A DNA stretch of 64,000 nucleotides from Topomyia yanbarensis (lineage: Eukaryota > Arthropoda > Insecta > Diptera > Culicidae), in the NCBI RefSeq assembly GCF_030247195.1, contig NC_080671.1, positions 417,084,044-417,148,043 of the forward strand. Reading direction: 5' to 3'. The position numbers and the translations under genes were made by a program. Below, piece after piece: positions 1 to 11,540 of this stretch. The first letter of the stretch is position 1. Every line of letters starts with the position of its first letter. The notes beneath the pieces are model-generated. The model was given only the letters and a program-made list of their open reading frames with translations, was not told where the DNA came from and did no database searches.

Positions 1-159
1 TGAATGTAAAGTACGTCGATGGAATCGATGGGATGTCATATACATTAAATCACGTTTTTCGATGAAACGATGGTTACGAAAAATTGGTTTCACTCCGCGT
101 TTATTATAAATGAGTTCAGTGTACGGAAAACCTGTTATTGTAAAATAATCCCATTTCGT

Positions 160-2203
160 CTAGTTATCAAAACATTTACACGATTTGCAATATGCCTCGG
201 TACGGGCACTAAGAAATTCGAAATTAAGTGTTCCCTTGCATCTTCTGCATCTTCTGTATTTTTTTTGAATTCGTGGCTTGCAATCAGAAGAAAATTCCGC
301 AGGCATAGCGTATTGTTCAGCTCCTCGCATTGTGGCACACATTAGAATCGCGAAGGCTTCGGATTGTCTTAGAAGCTTGGTGTCAACCAACTCTGGAGCG
401 AGTTCTGTTGATGGAATACAACAGAATCGGATACGGTGCAGGGCGTCCAGAATAGTTGGAAGATATTGGTCGCTCTCAGATTCATTCTTCTTACGCTTAT
501 GCTTCCGGTATAGATTTAAGCGCGATAGATTATGTTCAAATGCATACCTCTTGACGGCTCTAAAGAGATCCAGTTCAGATACTATTCCCAACGAATCCTG
601 ATCTAGTATGGTTATAATCGTACTGAGTTTAGCATCAAACTACCCTTACTACTGATTACAGTATCTGTCTGATCAGTCAAGGTTGTCAAGCAAGAACTAA
701 TCAGTTTGGATTCATCGTAAAATTTTGCGAATTCGTAAACTTGGCAAACGTTGTTAGCTGAATGATTCAAACTCAAGTATGTAATGCATTTGGCAGCACC
801 ATTCGGTAGCATATATTTCTTTGCTCCGTAGTAAAGCTTCATTGCCTCATCGGCCGAAGCTATTTCCAGTTGATCCGTATAAATGTATCTGTAAGAGAAA
901 GTAGGAATATTTGATTGGTAGGGGCTACACATTTCCAGGAGTGTCTGCAAATTTAAACTTAATATCACAAGTACATCACTGAACCAACATGTTTGAAATT
1001 TGAATGATTGATTTTTCGATATTTTACACCGCACATCGATCAAAATTCATTAGAATTTCTTAAATGTTTTCCCTAAATGATGCCTGACTTAGTTTTGCAC
1101 AAAGCCTGACAAACATATTTGTTTCGCGAAAAATAATTTTGGTTGGATGGTGCAACACTAGCTTTTCAACAGAGTCAGATAGAAAGTATGTGTCTTCTAC
1201 AAAGTTGTAGATTTCACATTTTCAGTAATTTTTCTTTTTACTAAAAAGTTATTGTGGGCGCACTCAATTCCGTGAGAGGCGGGATTCAATTTTTCCGTCG
1301 GAGCAATGACGCAACTTATGCATTAAAATTCTCTCGACATACAGTTCAACTTAGCCAAACTAAATATTCAACTAAACCTAACCATTTTTTTCCTCGCAAA
1401 ACAAATAGGCTCGTGAAAGTCGACTTCTGAAACACCGCCATGTTCTGTAAGTTCCCGTACAAATTTAACCCAGAGACTTTGTTAAAAGTTTAATAACTTC
1501 TGCTATTTAAATACATAGTATCGCTTTGCAGTCTTCGACGAAGCTGTAATATTTCTGATTCTCACATTCTGTGATGGTGCTACGAAGCAGCGGAATTGCC
1601 CGCAGATGGATTTGCTCTATGTAAATTATCTTAAAATCCCATACAATCTTCAAACATATTGATCCAATAAATGAACCTGTCCAAAATGGTTTGAATTTGG
1701 AGTAGACACTCCTGGCGGAACTAGGAATCGATGATTCAGAGGTGGTTAAATGGGGGTCATTTTCTATAATTGTACATACGTCGTCAGGATAAAAATACAG
1801 GAAAACTGTAGTGCATTAAGTATAAGTGTTACGTTACGTTTTGTCAACAGTTTGAAGACAAAGCAGATCAAAACAGTTTAGGTACAGAATCAACATTGTG
1901 AATCGCTTAAACTACTTACGTCATTAACTTTCCAAAATCAGGCAGATCAATGTCTGGAACACGTATCGGCTCAGCTCCCCTTTCGGCAAGTGTCCCGTAG
2001 AACATAGCTTTGAAAACTGGAGACGCTACCGAGAGGACCAATTTGTGTGCAGAAATCCTCTCTGATTCCGATTCTTCGCCGACCAGAAACTCACAATCAG
2101 ACATTGTTCCTGTTTCGTGCAAATATTTCATGCCGGATTTAATGTCCAGAAAGGAATACTGTTCCTCACTCGAGACTTCGTTCGTTATCTTTTTAAGCTC
2201 CAT
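160..2203 (-). pseudogene. BTB-BACK gene A, broken by a 1-nt frameshift
   Basis: Exon 1 is 1920-2203 and encodes a BTB/POZ domain (GTMSDCEFLVG, then the AHKLVLSVASPVFKAMFYG core). Its GT donor lies just left of 1920. Exon 2 is 160-888, with a CAG acceptor at 891-889. Splicing rebuilds K-L-M-T-Y-I-Y-T-D, the BTB-to-BACK junction also seen in the three paralogs. The BACK region follows (KLYYGAKKYMLP, VCQVYEFAKFYDESKL). Near 635-642 the frame breaks: after VISSKGS the matching D-A-K-L-S-T-I-I-T-I-L-D continues one base out of phase. Exon lengths sum to 1013, one short of a multiple of three, while intact gene E sums to 1014. The remainder runs open to a Cys-rich tail (CRRC, 16 residues, CKSC). 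The linker holds a basic RKHKRKK run. It is probably a recent pseudogene; an assembly error is the alternative. If translated it would stop early in BACK. Confidence 0.85.
1500..1770 (+). repeat. Repeat family B, copy 1 (in gene A intron)
   Basis: This stretch matches 48290-48550 in the same orientation and 45830-46130 in reverse. Shared landmarks are AAAATCCCATACAA, a GTCC-AAA segment, a CTCCTGG/CTTTGG-GACTAGGAATCGA block and GGGGTCATTTT. It also carries the CAGTCTTCGACGAAGCTGTA motif common in mosquito MITEs. No coding sequence is seen. It lies about 150 bp from the exon 1 donor. Copy 3 lies about 70 bp from gene C's exon 1 donor, so the two may have been duplicated with the gene rather than inserted independently. 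Confidence 0.5.
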
Positions 2204-2772
2204 CGTTTACTTATGTGGTCTATGGCATCTGGTCAATCTGTGAAATTAAGTTAATTTAATATTGAATTAAAGGTTTCAAGTTTTTTTTGCGCCAGAAAAT
2301 TGTACCACAACTTGGTCAAGTTATTAACCGTTTCTCCCTTCCCCATTCGGATATAGCAATGCCTTGTTTTGTTTTCAGACTGGAATATGCGAGAACTTGC
2401 TAGTGAAGGTAAGGTAACCAATCCCGATGAAATCTGTGGTAGTGACTTGACAAAAAGCCGCATTGTTTTGAGCTTCAGCTCCTCGCGAGACACTCATGAT
2501 TAGTTCTGTTGTAATCTGTACAAGCCCCTCTCTGCTCGGAAATATGTGAATCTATAGACATTGGCTGCATCTCAACATACTGGTGCTAGATTTCAAACGC
2601 AGCAATGTTCGTTCATCTTAACGCGATGTGGAGAATTCATTGGAGTAGAACTACAGTTAAATCATACAAACAAACATTGAACAAAACACGTAGCAAATCA
2701 GATTCCCTTATACTTCAACGACGAAGCAATAGAAGTGCGACGACATGATCTCGCAGGGCGTACCACAGCTCA
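2204..2772. other. 5' flank of gene A, nothing recognised
   Basis: This is presumed 5' UTR and promoter of gene A. A minus-strand open frame of 80 codons (2251-2493) has no recognisable domain and is probably spurious. I do not see the upstream block shared by genes B, C and E here, so gene A may have lost it. Confidence 0.35.
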
Positions 2773-4330
2773 GCTTAGTTGACCGCCCGTGATTGATCGA
2801 AGTTGAAATTGCATATTGAACCAATTGAATGATACTTAGGAGTAATACATCATGCTCAACGTGCAACCTAAAGAGACTAAGATTATAATATGATCAATAA
2901 CGTAGATGGTCACGCCCATGCAGGTCAATTTTGGGATGGGAAAGAATGTTAGTTCAACACTTGTGACTATTATGACCGAGGAATCCTCTGCATCATCCAC
3001 AACTGTCACAGGATAAGATTGATGTTAGAAGGTAGGGAGATGAATCAGGATATATCTTGGTAGATATTGTGATTTAGCTTTTCATTTAAGATCAAAGTTT
3101 TCAGGTGTGCGACCTCCAGTAGAAATATAAATGCCGTTCGAATAGGCTTTTTAAGAATTATTCTTCCACGGGGCGTTACATAACAGGATCAAGCCGCCGG
3201 GAATATAATAGAGGTATCTATTCATCTATAGACAATATGATCTTAGCAATATATACGAAACTCGTTCGCGATCAATTTCCGATAATTCGAAACGAGCAAT
3301 TTTAATTCCGAACAGCTGGCCATCGGGAGTATTGCTTCTTATTAACACTTCAATGATCATTTCTAAAGTTTGCTGTACAAAGAGAGCGTACAAAAACTAT
3401 AAAAAATATCCCAAACGAATGTGAAGAAATTCACTGCGAAATGTTAATGACAAGTTGGCATCTACACTCTCCCTATCAGCCACGTTTCCATAATTGGGTT
3501 AAATGCCAAATTGCAAACGACATGTTTATTATGCGTAATAAATATAACAACACAACGACAAGGGCTCTTGATCCATCGGCGGCCCGGAAGAAGACCAGTA
3601 CTGGCAAAGACCGACTACCACATGAGCGATTCAATCACGAAAGAGTGATGCATTGGATGATTTGGAAAAACGGACCAGGAGTGCGAAGTTTTAGTTTCCG
3701 ATGACCCTACATTTTCTGACAGAGTGAAGTTCTGGAGTGTTTACCACGGTTTAGAAATGCAAAATTGGTGCAAAGCTTGTGTCAGACCTTCATGAGATCT
3801 CAAGAAGACACTTTTAGAGGTATTCGTCAATGTAGATTTGTCGGTAGACGGTTCCAAATTTAATAAAAAAATCGCTTATTTTGACACATCTACAGATCGC
3901 TTGCCAACCAAAAAACTTTTTGTGCTATTCTACAGCTTCATTTTAGGCAATTCAATAAATTTCCTACATAAAAGTGTGCCATTTTTTAGATCGGTTTTTA
4001 AATCAAAGCTTTGAAAGTTATACCTTGACGTTAAAGAACCGGTATATTAATATCGCCAGAAAAAATCTAAAACGTTGGTACAGAATCGGGAATATCGAAT
4101 CAGAAAATGTGATTATATACCAGTGATTCTCTCACCCCAAAATGGATAAAGGCTATGACTCGAAACCTTATGGTCCATATAGTCATACAGTCTACGGTAC
4201 GAGGCGATACTTTGTATCGGACCAATGTTGTTAGTCGCCTCTTACGACATGGGAGCAGGGTCCCAGTGGTTCTATTCTTGGCTGAAATACTGAAAAAAAA
4301 GTTTTCAGCCCGCCGGACACCACACGGCTA
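2773..4330 (-). mobile_element. Non-coding retroposon family A, copy 1
   Basis: It matches 17037-18312 along most of its length. The left end is the 3' tail, with CAGCTCAGCTTAGTTGACCG at the edge. The right end is the 5' start, which reads AGCCGTGTGGTGTCCGGCGG on the minus strand, next to the CATGTCGTAAGAGGCGACTAA motif. No long open frame is present. Shorter 3' copies occur at 31840-32236, 33830-34088 and 59640-59880. The short AAGCT-type tail repeats suggest target-primed retroposition by a LINE partner. The parent LINE was not identified. Confidence 0.55.
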
Positions 4331-4577
4331 CTAGGCTTTGGTTTGGTCTGGTAAAACTCTTTGGTTGCTTAAATTTCGAATCATACTACGTCACACGGAT
4401 GGGCCAGGTCGTTTACGGCGTGAGCCGTCACACTGAAAGATGCTGCAATCAATGGAAATAGCCTCATAAATATAAAACTTTCTTGGCGTAATGTCAAAAA
4501 AGCTGCAGCGACACCGCCTGGGGATGCCCTGAAGCAGCATAAAATCGTTCCGTAGACGTTCCGTAGACGTTTAACAC

Positions 4578-6463
4578 ATTTTTTTTTAACAGATTAAGGC
4601 CGAAGTGGCCTGTGCCGTATACAAAAGATTCCTCCATTCCACTCGGTCCAGGGCCGCGCGTCGCCAGCCACGCAGTCTGCGAAGGGTCCGCAAATCGTCT
4701 TCCACCTGGTCGATCCATCGTGCTCGCTGCGCGCCACGTCTTCTTGTACCGGTCGGATTGCAATTGAGAACCGTTTTCACCGGGCTATTGTCCGACATTC
4801 TGGCTACATGCCCGGCCCACCGTAGTCGTCCGATTTTCGCGGTATGACAGATGGGCGGCTCCCCCAACAGCTGATGCAACTCATGGTTCATTCGCCGTCT
4901 CCATGTGCCGTCTTCCATCTGCACTCCACCGTAGATGGTACGCAGCACTTTCCGTTCGAAGACACCAAGTGCGCGTTGGTCCTCCACGAGCATGGTCCAG
5001 GTCTCGTGCCCGTAGAGAACTACCGGTCTAATCAGCGTCTTGTAGATGGTCAACTTCGTACGACGGCGAACTCTGTTCGACCGAAGTGTCTTGCGGAGGC
5101 CAAAGTAAGCACGATTTCCTGCCACGGTGCGTCTACGAATCTCTCTGCTGGTATCATTGTCGGCGGTCACCAGTGAGCCCAAGTACACGAACTCTTCAAC
5201 CACCTCGATTTCGTCGCCAACGATGCAAACTCGAAACGGGCGGTTCTCATTCTCTTCTCGTGAACCTCTTCCTATCATGTACTTTGTCTTCGACGTGTTG
5301 ATGGCAAGTCCGACGCGCTTGGCTTCTCTTTTCAGTCTGATGTAGGCTTCCTCCATCTTCTCAAAGTTTCGTGCAATAATATCAACGTCATCGGCGAAGC
5401 CAAGTAGCTGAACGGACTTTGTGAAAATCGTACCACTCGTGTCGATCCCTGCTCTTCTTATTACACCTTCCAGCGCGATGTTGAATAACAGACACGAGAG
5501 ACCATCACCTTGCCGTAACCCTCTGCGTGATTCGAAGGGACTCGAGAGCGTCCCTGAGACACGTACTACGCACATCACCCGATCCATCGTCGCCTTCACT
5601 AATCGCGTCAGTTTGTCCGGGAATCCGTACTCGTGCATAATCTGCCATAGCTGATCTCGATCCATAGTGTCGTATGCGGCTTTGAAGTCGATGAACAAAT
5701 GATGTGTGGGCACATTGTACTCGCGGCATTTCTGCAGCACTTGACGAAGAGCGAACACCTGGTCCGTGGTAGATCGTTCGCTCATGAAACCCGCCTGGTA
5801 CTGCCCCACGAACTCTCTTGCAATTGGTGATAGTCGACGGCATAGTATTTGGGAGAGTACCTTGTAGGCGGCGTTCAGCAGGGTGATTGCTCGGTAATTA
5901 CAGCAATCCAGCTTGTCGCCCTTTTTGTAGATAGGACACACGACACCTTCCATCCACTCCTCCGGTAAAATCTCCTCCTCCCAAATCTTGGCAATCACCC
6001 AGTGCAGCGCTTTAGCCAGTGGCTCGCCACCGTGTTTTAGTAGCTCGCTTGGTATTTGGTCAACCCCAGCGGCTTTATTATTTTTGAGCCGGCTGATCTC
6101 CTCCTGGATTTCTTGGAGATCCGGAGCCGGTAGTGTAATGTCTTCCGCGCGTGCTCCCAGGTGCGTTACCGTGCCATCCTCGTCGTCTGCTGCATCGCCG
6201 TTCAGGTGTTCTTCGTAGTGCTGCCGCCACCTCTGGATCACCTCACACTGGTCCGTGAGAAGATTCCCGTTTGTATCTCTGCACATGTCGGTCTGTGGTA
6301 CGTGGCCCCTGCGCGAGCGGTTCAACTTCTCGTAGAATTTCCATGTGTCTTTAGCGCGGTACAGCTGCTCCATCGCTTCGCGATCTCGGTCTTCCTGCTG
6401 GCGCTTTTTGGTCCGGAAAACCGAGTTCTGCCTGTTCCGTGACTGTTTATATCGACCCTGTTA
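4578..6463 (-). mobile_element. RTE-like LINE, copy 1, 5'-truncated
   Basis: The element runs on the minus strand. Its 3' end, at about 4578, reads GGCCTTAATCTGTTAAAAAA, an A-rich tail also found at the end of copy 2 (46203). The 5' side is lost at about 6463, just inside the linker before the RT, so the endonuclease is missing. Assignment to the RTE/Proto2-like group rests on the RT and its C-terminal HETWTM and VFERKVLRTIYG motifs, seen in many arthropod endonuclease-RT proteins. The clade call is tentative. Confidence 0.8.
4586..6373 (-). CDS. LINE reverse transcriptase, open frame (5'-truncated)
   Basis: This 595-residue frame has no internal stops. RT landmarks are AAGVDQIPSELL (101-112), KKGDKLDCCNYRAITLLNAAYK (150-171), FIDFKAAYDTMDRDQLW (227-243), RRGLRQGDGLSCLLFN (283-298) and the catalytic FADD (326-329). 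The C-terminal part carries YGHETWTM, VFERKVLRTIYG and RLRWAGHVARM, then RARWIDQVEDDL. The first Met is only the first one in the surviving sequence. The true protein would begin upstream with an APE endonuclease. It is nearly identical to the frame at 46351-48051, so both copies moved recently. Without an endonuclease this copy cannot move by itself. Confidence 0.85.
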   Translation of the reverse strand: MEQLYRAKDTWKFYEKLNRSRRGHVPQTDMCRDTNGNLLTDQCEVIQRWRQHYEEHLNGDAADDEDGTVTHLGARAEDITLPAPDLQEIQEEISRLKNNKAAGVDQIPSELLKHGGEPLAKALHWVIAKIWEEEILPEEWMEGVVCPIYKKGDKLDCCNYRAITLLNAAYKVLSQILCRRLSPIAREFVGQYQAGFMSERSTTDQVFALRQVLQKCREYNVPTHHLFIDFKAAYDTMDRDQLWQIMHEYGFPDKLTRLVKATMDRVMCVVRVSGTLSSPFESRRGLRQGDGLSCLLFNIALEGVIRRAGIDTSGTIFTKSVQLLGFADDVDIIARNFEKMEEAYIRLKREAKRVGLAINTSKTKYMIGRGSREENENRPFRVCIVGDEIEVVEEFVYLGSLVTADNDTSREIRRRTVAGNRAYFGLRKTLRSNRVRRRTKLTIYKTLIRPVVLYGHETWTMLVEDQRALGVFERKVLRTIYGGVQMEDGTWRRRMNHELHQLLGEPPICHTAKIGRLRWAGHVARMSDNSPVKTVLNCNPTGTRRRGAQRARWIDQVEDDLRTLRRLRGWRRAALDRVEWRNLLYTAQATSALIC

Positions 6464-9400
6464 TTAGACGTTTAACATTATGTTTTAAATTAATTTTTAA
6501 ATGTATCAATCTATCAAATTGTCCAGATTTTCGTTCCGTCGAAAACTTGTAGACAACTACAATTACGTAAAGTGAAGAAATATGGAAAAACAATTCAAAA
6601 TTTTAAATAACTTTAAAATTTAAGAAATTTGAGAACGTTTGCAACTATTTCTCTTGAGCACATATGAGTTCAAAACTTTTTAGTTCTCTCGTGTTTCATT
6701 ATAGATAAGTTTTCAACGTTTTCTTAAATCCTGATGCAATTTCAACTGCTAAATAAACAATCAATTCGGATCAAAACGTAGGCATCAGTTTCTCATTACA
6801 ACAGTACTGTAGCAATTGAAACGAGGCGGTCGAATTCAAATGACGAATTTTTCATTCGGAAAGTGTTTACGGTGAAGTGTACGGCAGCAAATTGGTATTT
6901 TTTCGAACTATTTCGCTGTATATTTGGGTTCTCGTTTATGTTTATGATAAATTACGTTGTTTTTCTTTTGAAACGCAGTAGCCAGTTGAGCTTGAATTAT
7001 TAAATTTCTGTGTAGATTGTTCAACCTTGTTTTTGGCACTTGATAGGATATTTTGCTTTGTTCTGGCAAGTAAGTGGTCCGCAATTTTTTTATTTTCGGC
7101 TATTAGCCATCATGAAAAATACATTGAAAATAGTTGCACGAATCAGTGTTGACTGTTTCAGTCAGGCTGCCGACAGGTTTACGTATATCCGGATTGTACG
7201 ACGGTTGGTTTGCAAACAACTGCGTAGTTTATGGTTAACAGTGTAGAAGTACAGTGTAACAAATGCATTTGTAAATATCCTCGTACTTGCTTATTTAGTA
7301 GAATAAACGCCTGATATTAGTCTAAAAACTTTCTGTAGTTGGGCGGACTGTTAACTATACCGCATGCATTATTTGGTGTCTTTTTATTCGATTTTTTTCA
7401 ATTACAATTTTTTCGAATAGTTTGGGTACAATGGTAAATCCACTGTAATTTTATATATCCGATTTAGAGCCTGAATTGAAAATTAGCTCTAAATAGGAGA
7501 ATATCAATATATCTGAGATTGTTTCATTTTTAAGGACATGTTGAAAAGATGTGAAATTGTGGGGTAATTTCTTCGATTTTTCTATTTATGTTTGTTATAT
7601 TTGATACGACTCAATAACACACGAAGTTACTGCGGACAGGACGGTCTTGTGGAGGTAACTTGCTGCTGCGTGTTGAGATCCTTTTCCTTGGCGGCAATAC
7701 ATTAGCTGTGGTATCCGCCACAACTTGGAAGTCAGCCCATTTTCCATTCTCTCGCGTTATCGTTCACGTCCATGTCTTGATCGGTACAGGTGTTATGATG
7801 TTTGAAGTCGGAAGTTATTTGTTTCTTGCTCTTATGGTTCGCTGTTGTAAATTCATGTTTATCGGCACGTTTTGAGCTGGTTGTTGGTTTGAATACGCTA
7901 GACCAATCGTTGTTACACCGTTGTTGGTACAGGAAGTTTGTTTTGATATACAAAGCGCATCAGTTATTGATTGGCCAATTGCTTGTGTTCTATCAACATC
8001 TGTTGAAGGAAATTGTTCGTCCCTGTTCACTGGTCCTTGCACTGATGGTGGGTTCACTACATCACATTACATGACATTTGTTGAAAACTGTGTTTTGGTA
8101 TTGGTTGTAGATTTTTCTTACCATTGATTTTATTAATGTGCCGTCATAGGAATCTGATCAGGGAAGGTGCACAACGTTATTTGTCAACCGTATTTTAACA
8201 ACACGAACGCCGTCGCAAACACTACTGGAAAATTATCCTTGAGTATCGTCTGTAACGGATTCCACTTCTCCGTATTTTATACATACATTACTTAATGTGT
8301 TCTGGTCGTGTAGGCGCACCTCAATTTTATCGTCATCCATATATTTAGGATCTTGGTTTTAACGTTGTCATAGACGTTGCCGTCTTGCATGTTGTTCTTC
8401 GCAATGATGTTTTCTGTCTGGGCTAAACTTTTAAACGTTATCTAACACATTTTCTCACATGGTGTAACTGTATGTATGTCACTTGCTTAAGATTAAGATC
8501 AATTTTCACTTGTAGTAACAGTACATGACTGTAGGTCGAAGAGGATTTTGCTTAAAGTCAATAGAAATTATATTTTTTCCGCTTTACAGTCACTTTTATT
8601 TTTTGAGGCTGATTAATTTCACTGGGCAGCCAGAGGCGACGATTTAATACTGTTTGTGAAGATCGGTTTTGTTTGCTAACAATATATTATTTTCTGTTGG
8701 TTGCGAAAAAGCTCTAAATTTCAATATCCGATCGGAAAAGATATCCAATTTTCGCGAACCCCTAGAAACCTTTTTACGGCCCCCATAGGAGTCCACGGAG
8801 TCCACGTTGAAGCACTGGTCTAGGCTATTGGTTGCAGTTAAAATGTAGATGGACGCGGGGGTTTCAGCATTGGACTTCGTGACGTGTATGAAACATCGAG
8901 TGAAGCTGTAGACCGCAAACAGACGACCACGTCAGATGGCTACTGCATCGATAAGGAGTTCGTACTCCTGTATCTTTTGGATTTGTTGGTCAAAAACTTT
9001 ATTACGTATTTCTTGGTAGCTGGTGTCCGCTAGATGGTTGACATCACTATTATTTTGCTCTAGACAAACCCAGTCTAGAGCCCGTGTGGCAGAAGCCAAG
9101 AATTGATCTACTGGGTTCGTGTGGGTTCTCATGTGCTAAGAAGCGAAAAAATCAACGAACTCCCTTCTACAACTCCAGTATTTTTTGTTCTGAATTAGTA
9201 AATTATTTCTCATCATTCTTCTTATCTTTTCATGGTAAGCCTTGCTTCTAGTAGTTCTTGAACAATCATGGACGCGCCAAATTGCAAGTGTGTCTGTCAT
9301 ACATATCATTAGGATTTCTGTACAGTTAATGTTTGTTTCAGGCCGCTCAAAATTATTTCATATTCTCGACGCGAAAACAAGCGTTAGTTTTTTAGTTGGG

Positions 9401-9610
9401 GCCTCAATTAGTTTACAACTTTTTTCACATTTTTTGGTACTTTTCCTTTCATTAGTTTGTCTTTTGTCAAAATAATATTTAAAATAAGTATGTTGTTAGA
9501 CATTTTCCATTCACATGAGTCTTCTGGGCGTCCAGACTCCTAAAATCTTAAATCGCGTGCAAACTCAAAACAGCACAGCACCATTCTAAATCGAGTCCTA
9601 TCCCTAATAA
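6464..9610. other. AT-rich intergenic region, no supported gene
   Basis: This is about 3.1 kb of AT-rich DNA between the RTE copy and gene B. Short minus-strand frames at 7815-8057 and 8932-9132 have protein-like composition; the latter includes VDQFLASATRALDWVCLEQN. They could be remnants of a retroelement gag, but no diagnostic motif is visible. No splice-linked exons or TIR pairs were recognised. Confidence 0.3.
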
Positions 9611-9624
9611 CAATCTCTCTCCTT

Positions 9625-9765
9625 CCGACACACTTATGCAGTGAGCAGTAAAATAAACGGCCTCTAGCAAAAACAAGTGTCGGACTAACATTCCTTCCCT
9701 TTCCCGCTGCAATCTACGTTTGGGACTGACTGCCGCCGCTATTGATCATTAAACGATTTGGGACT
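9625..9765 (+). repeat. Short family A-related 3' module
   Basis: It shares the GTCGGACTAACATTCCTTCC motif and a following GTATTGATCA-type block with 33860-33955, 59640-59745 and 32025-32095. This copy lacks the tandem AAGCT tail. No coding is seen. Confidence 0.4.
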
Positions 9766-9931
9766 ACCTGGAACCTCGGTGCAATTTCAGCAGTAGCTTT
9801 GATCCATTTCTAAGAAAATGGAACAGTTACGCACATTAAAACACAACTTTCTTAATCGTTAAAAATATTCTTTCCGTTTTTATTTCTAATGAGTTCAGTA
9901 CACGGAAGTTATGTTTGAAAAGATTGACAGT

Positions 9932-11288
9932 TCAAGAATAACGTCCACACGTAGAGCAACAATAGCGTTGGTTGCCACTTGAATTTCTCGGTTTAGCACT
10001 ACAGCTAAACCCCTGCGGCATCGTGTAGTGTTCAGTTCCATGCATCGAAACACACCCTAGTACAGCGAAAGCTTCCGATTGCGTAAGAAGTTCCGTTCCG
10101 ACGAGTTCTTGAGCGAGATTGGTTGGATTCAGGTTAAGAAATCGGATACGGTGTAGAGCGTCAAGAATAGTTGGACCATCTTGCTTGAGACGAGCTCCAA
10201 CCCCCTCCGGATCCTTTTTTGGTTCGTCAGTTTGATTGTTAGTCGTGAACAATTCCATCTCAGCTGTCTTCAATGAAGGACACCGCTTAGATTTGTTCTT
10301 GTTTCGTTTTTGTCGCTTGGATTGTTTTTGGTTGCTCGCAGATTCAACCGTTACACCTTCCCGCGTATGACGCTGCTGGGATAGGTCGGTACGTGATAGA
10401 CCATGCTCAGTTGCATACTTTTTAATGGCTTTAAAAAGATCCAGCTCGGATCCGGTTGCCAATACGTCCTGATCCAGTATGGTTATTACAGTGCTAAGGT
10501 CGGCATTGAGGAAACCACTGCTAGTGATCACAGAACTTGTGTGACTACGCATGGTGGCAATGCATTTAGCCATCATGTTTGTTTCTCCGTGAAACTTGGC
10601 AAATTCGTAGACTTGGCAAACGGTGCCAGCTTGCTGATTCGATTCTAGATAAGTGATACATTTAGCTACAGCTCCCGGTAGCATATACTTTTTGGCTCCG
10701 TAATAAAGTTTGATCGCCTCAGCCACCGAATCTATCCTTAGTTGATCCATATAAATGTATCTGTAAGGTAAAGTAGGAAATTTTTTGTAGGAGTTTGTAT
10801 ATTTCATAGATTGGGCTACTAGTAAATACTGAAGTTTTATTGCCCTGAAGAAATGAACATTCTTAGATTTTAACAGCTCTCACAAAAAAGAACACTGTTG
10901 CAAAACAGCTCGAAACTATGTTAAGGCTTCAGTTCAATAGTCTTGGATAGTACATAGGACTGTATAAAAGCAACTAGCAAACGATTAAACCCACTTACGT
11001 CAACAATTCTTTGAATTCCAGCACTGCAATATCCGGGACACGAATTGCTCTATCGTTTCTCTCCGCTAGTGCCCCGTGGAACATCGCTTCAAATACTGGA
11101 GAAGCTACCGTGAGGACAAACTTATGTGCCGCAATCTTTTCGGTAGAAGATCCTTCACCAACCAGAAAATCGCAGTCGCATAGTGTTCCTGTTTCGTGTA
11201 GGTACTTTATGCGGGATTTAATGTCCAAAATGGAACACTGCCAGTCATTCGAATCTTTGACTATGATCGTTGTCTTATTGATCTCCAT
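9932..11288 (-). CDS. BTB-BACK protein B with Cys-rich tail
   Basis: Two exons are inferred: exon 1 at 10999-11288 and exon 2 at 9932-10760. The donor reads GAC|GTAAGT and the acceptor TTACAG|ATACAT. They total 1119 nt, giving 372 residues. The BTB domain lies near residues 35-105 (LCDCDFLVG, AHKFVLTVASPVFEAMFHG) and BACK follows (YIYMDQL, KLYYGAKKYMLP, VCQVYEFAKFHGE). BTB-BACK proteins often act as Cullin-3 adaptors or dimerise. The related BTBD2/3/6 proteins add a PHR domain, which is absent here. This copy has the longest linker in the family, about 70 residues, with a KQSKRQKRNKNKSKR-type basic run that could be a nuclear signal. The tail is CCSTC followed by GRYS. The start is the first Met of the exon and aligns with the paralogs. 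The intron is only about 240 bp. Confidence 0.85.
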
Positions 11289-11309
11289 CGATTGCTGTTG
11301 AAGAACTTG

Positions 11310-11540
11310 ACGAAAACTTCTAAGAAGATCTGAAATATCAACGAAATTCGATTGACACTAAGTTCGATGTTCCAAAACACATTGTCTATGGGCACCTGTA
11401 AAGTGATAGAATCTTGCCCGAAGTAGTTACCAAAGCAAATTCAGACTTTCGAGCTGTCTTTCGCATAAAATATTTCGAATTATTACACCTAAGGTCTGGG
11501 GAAAAGATTTGAATTAGCATGCATGTCATAAAAGAAGCGG
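11310..11540 (-). promoter_or_regulatory. Upstream block shared by genes B, C and E
   Basis: The sequence just 5' of gene B resembles the flanks of genes C and E. GATCTGAAATATCAACG at about 11329 corresponds to GATCTGAAAGATCAAGG at 49087 and a similar string at 61430. CTTTCGAGCTGTCTTTCGCA at about 11446 corresponds to CTTCAGAGCTGTTTTCCGTT at 49167. This is likely 5' UTR and proximal promoter. No clear TATA box was identified. Confidence 0.5.

Noticed and set aside
4844..5176. Plus-strand frames of about 70-110 codons opposite the RTE RT (also 46408-46740)
   Set aside because: They mirror the minus-strand RT frame, and their sequences carry no domain of their own.
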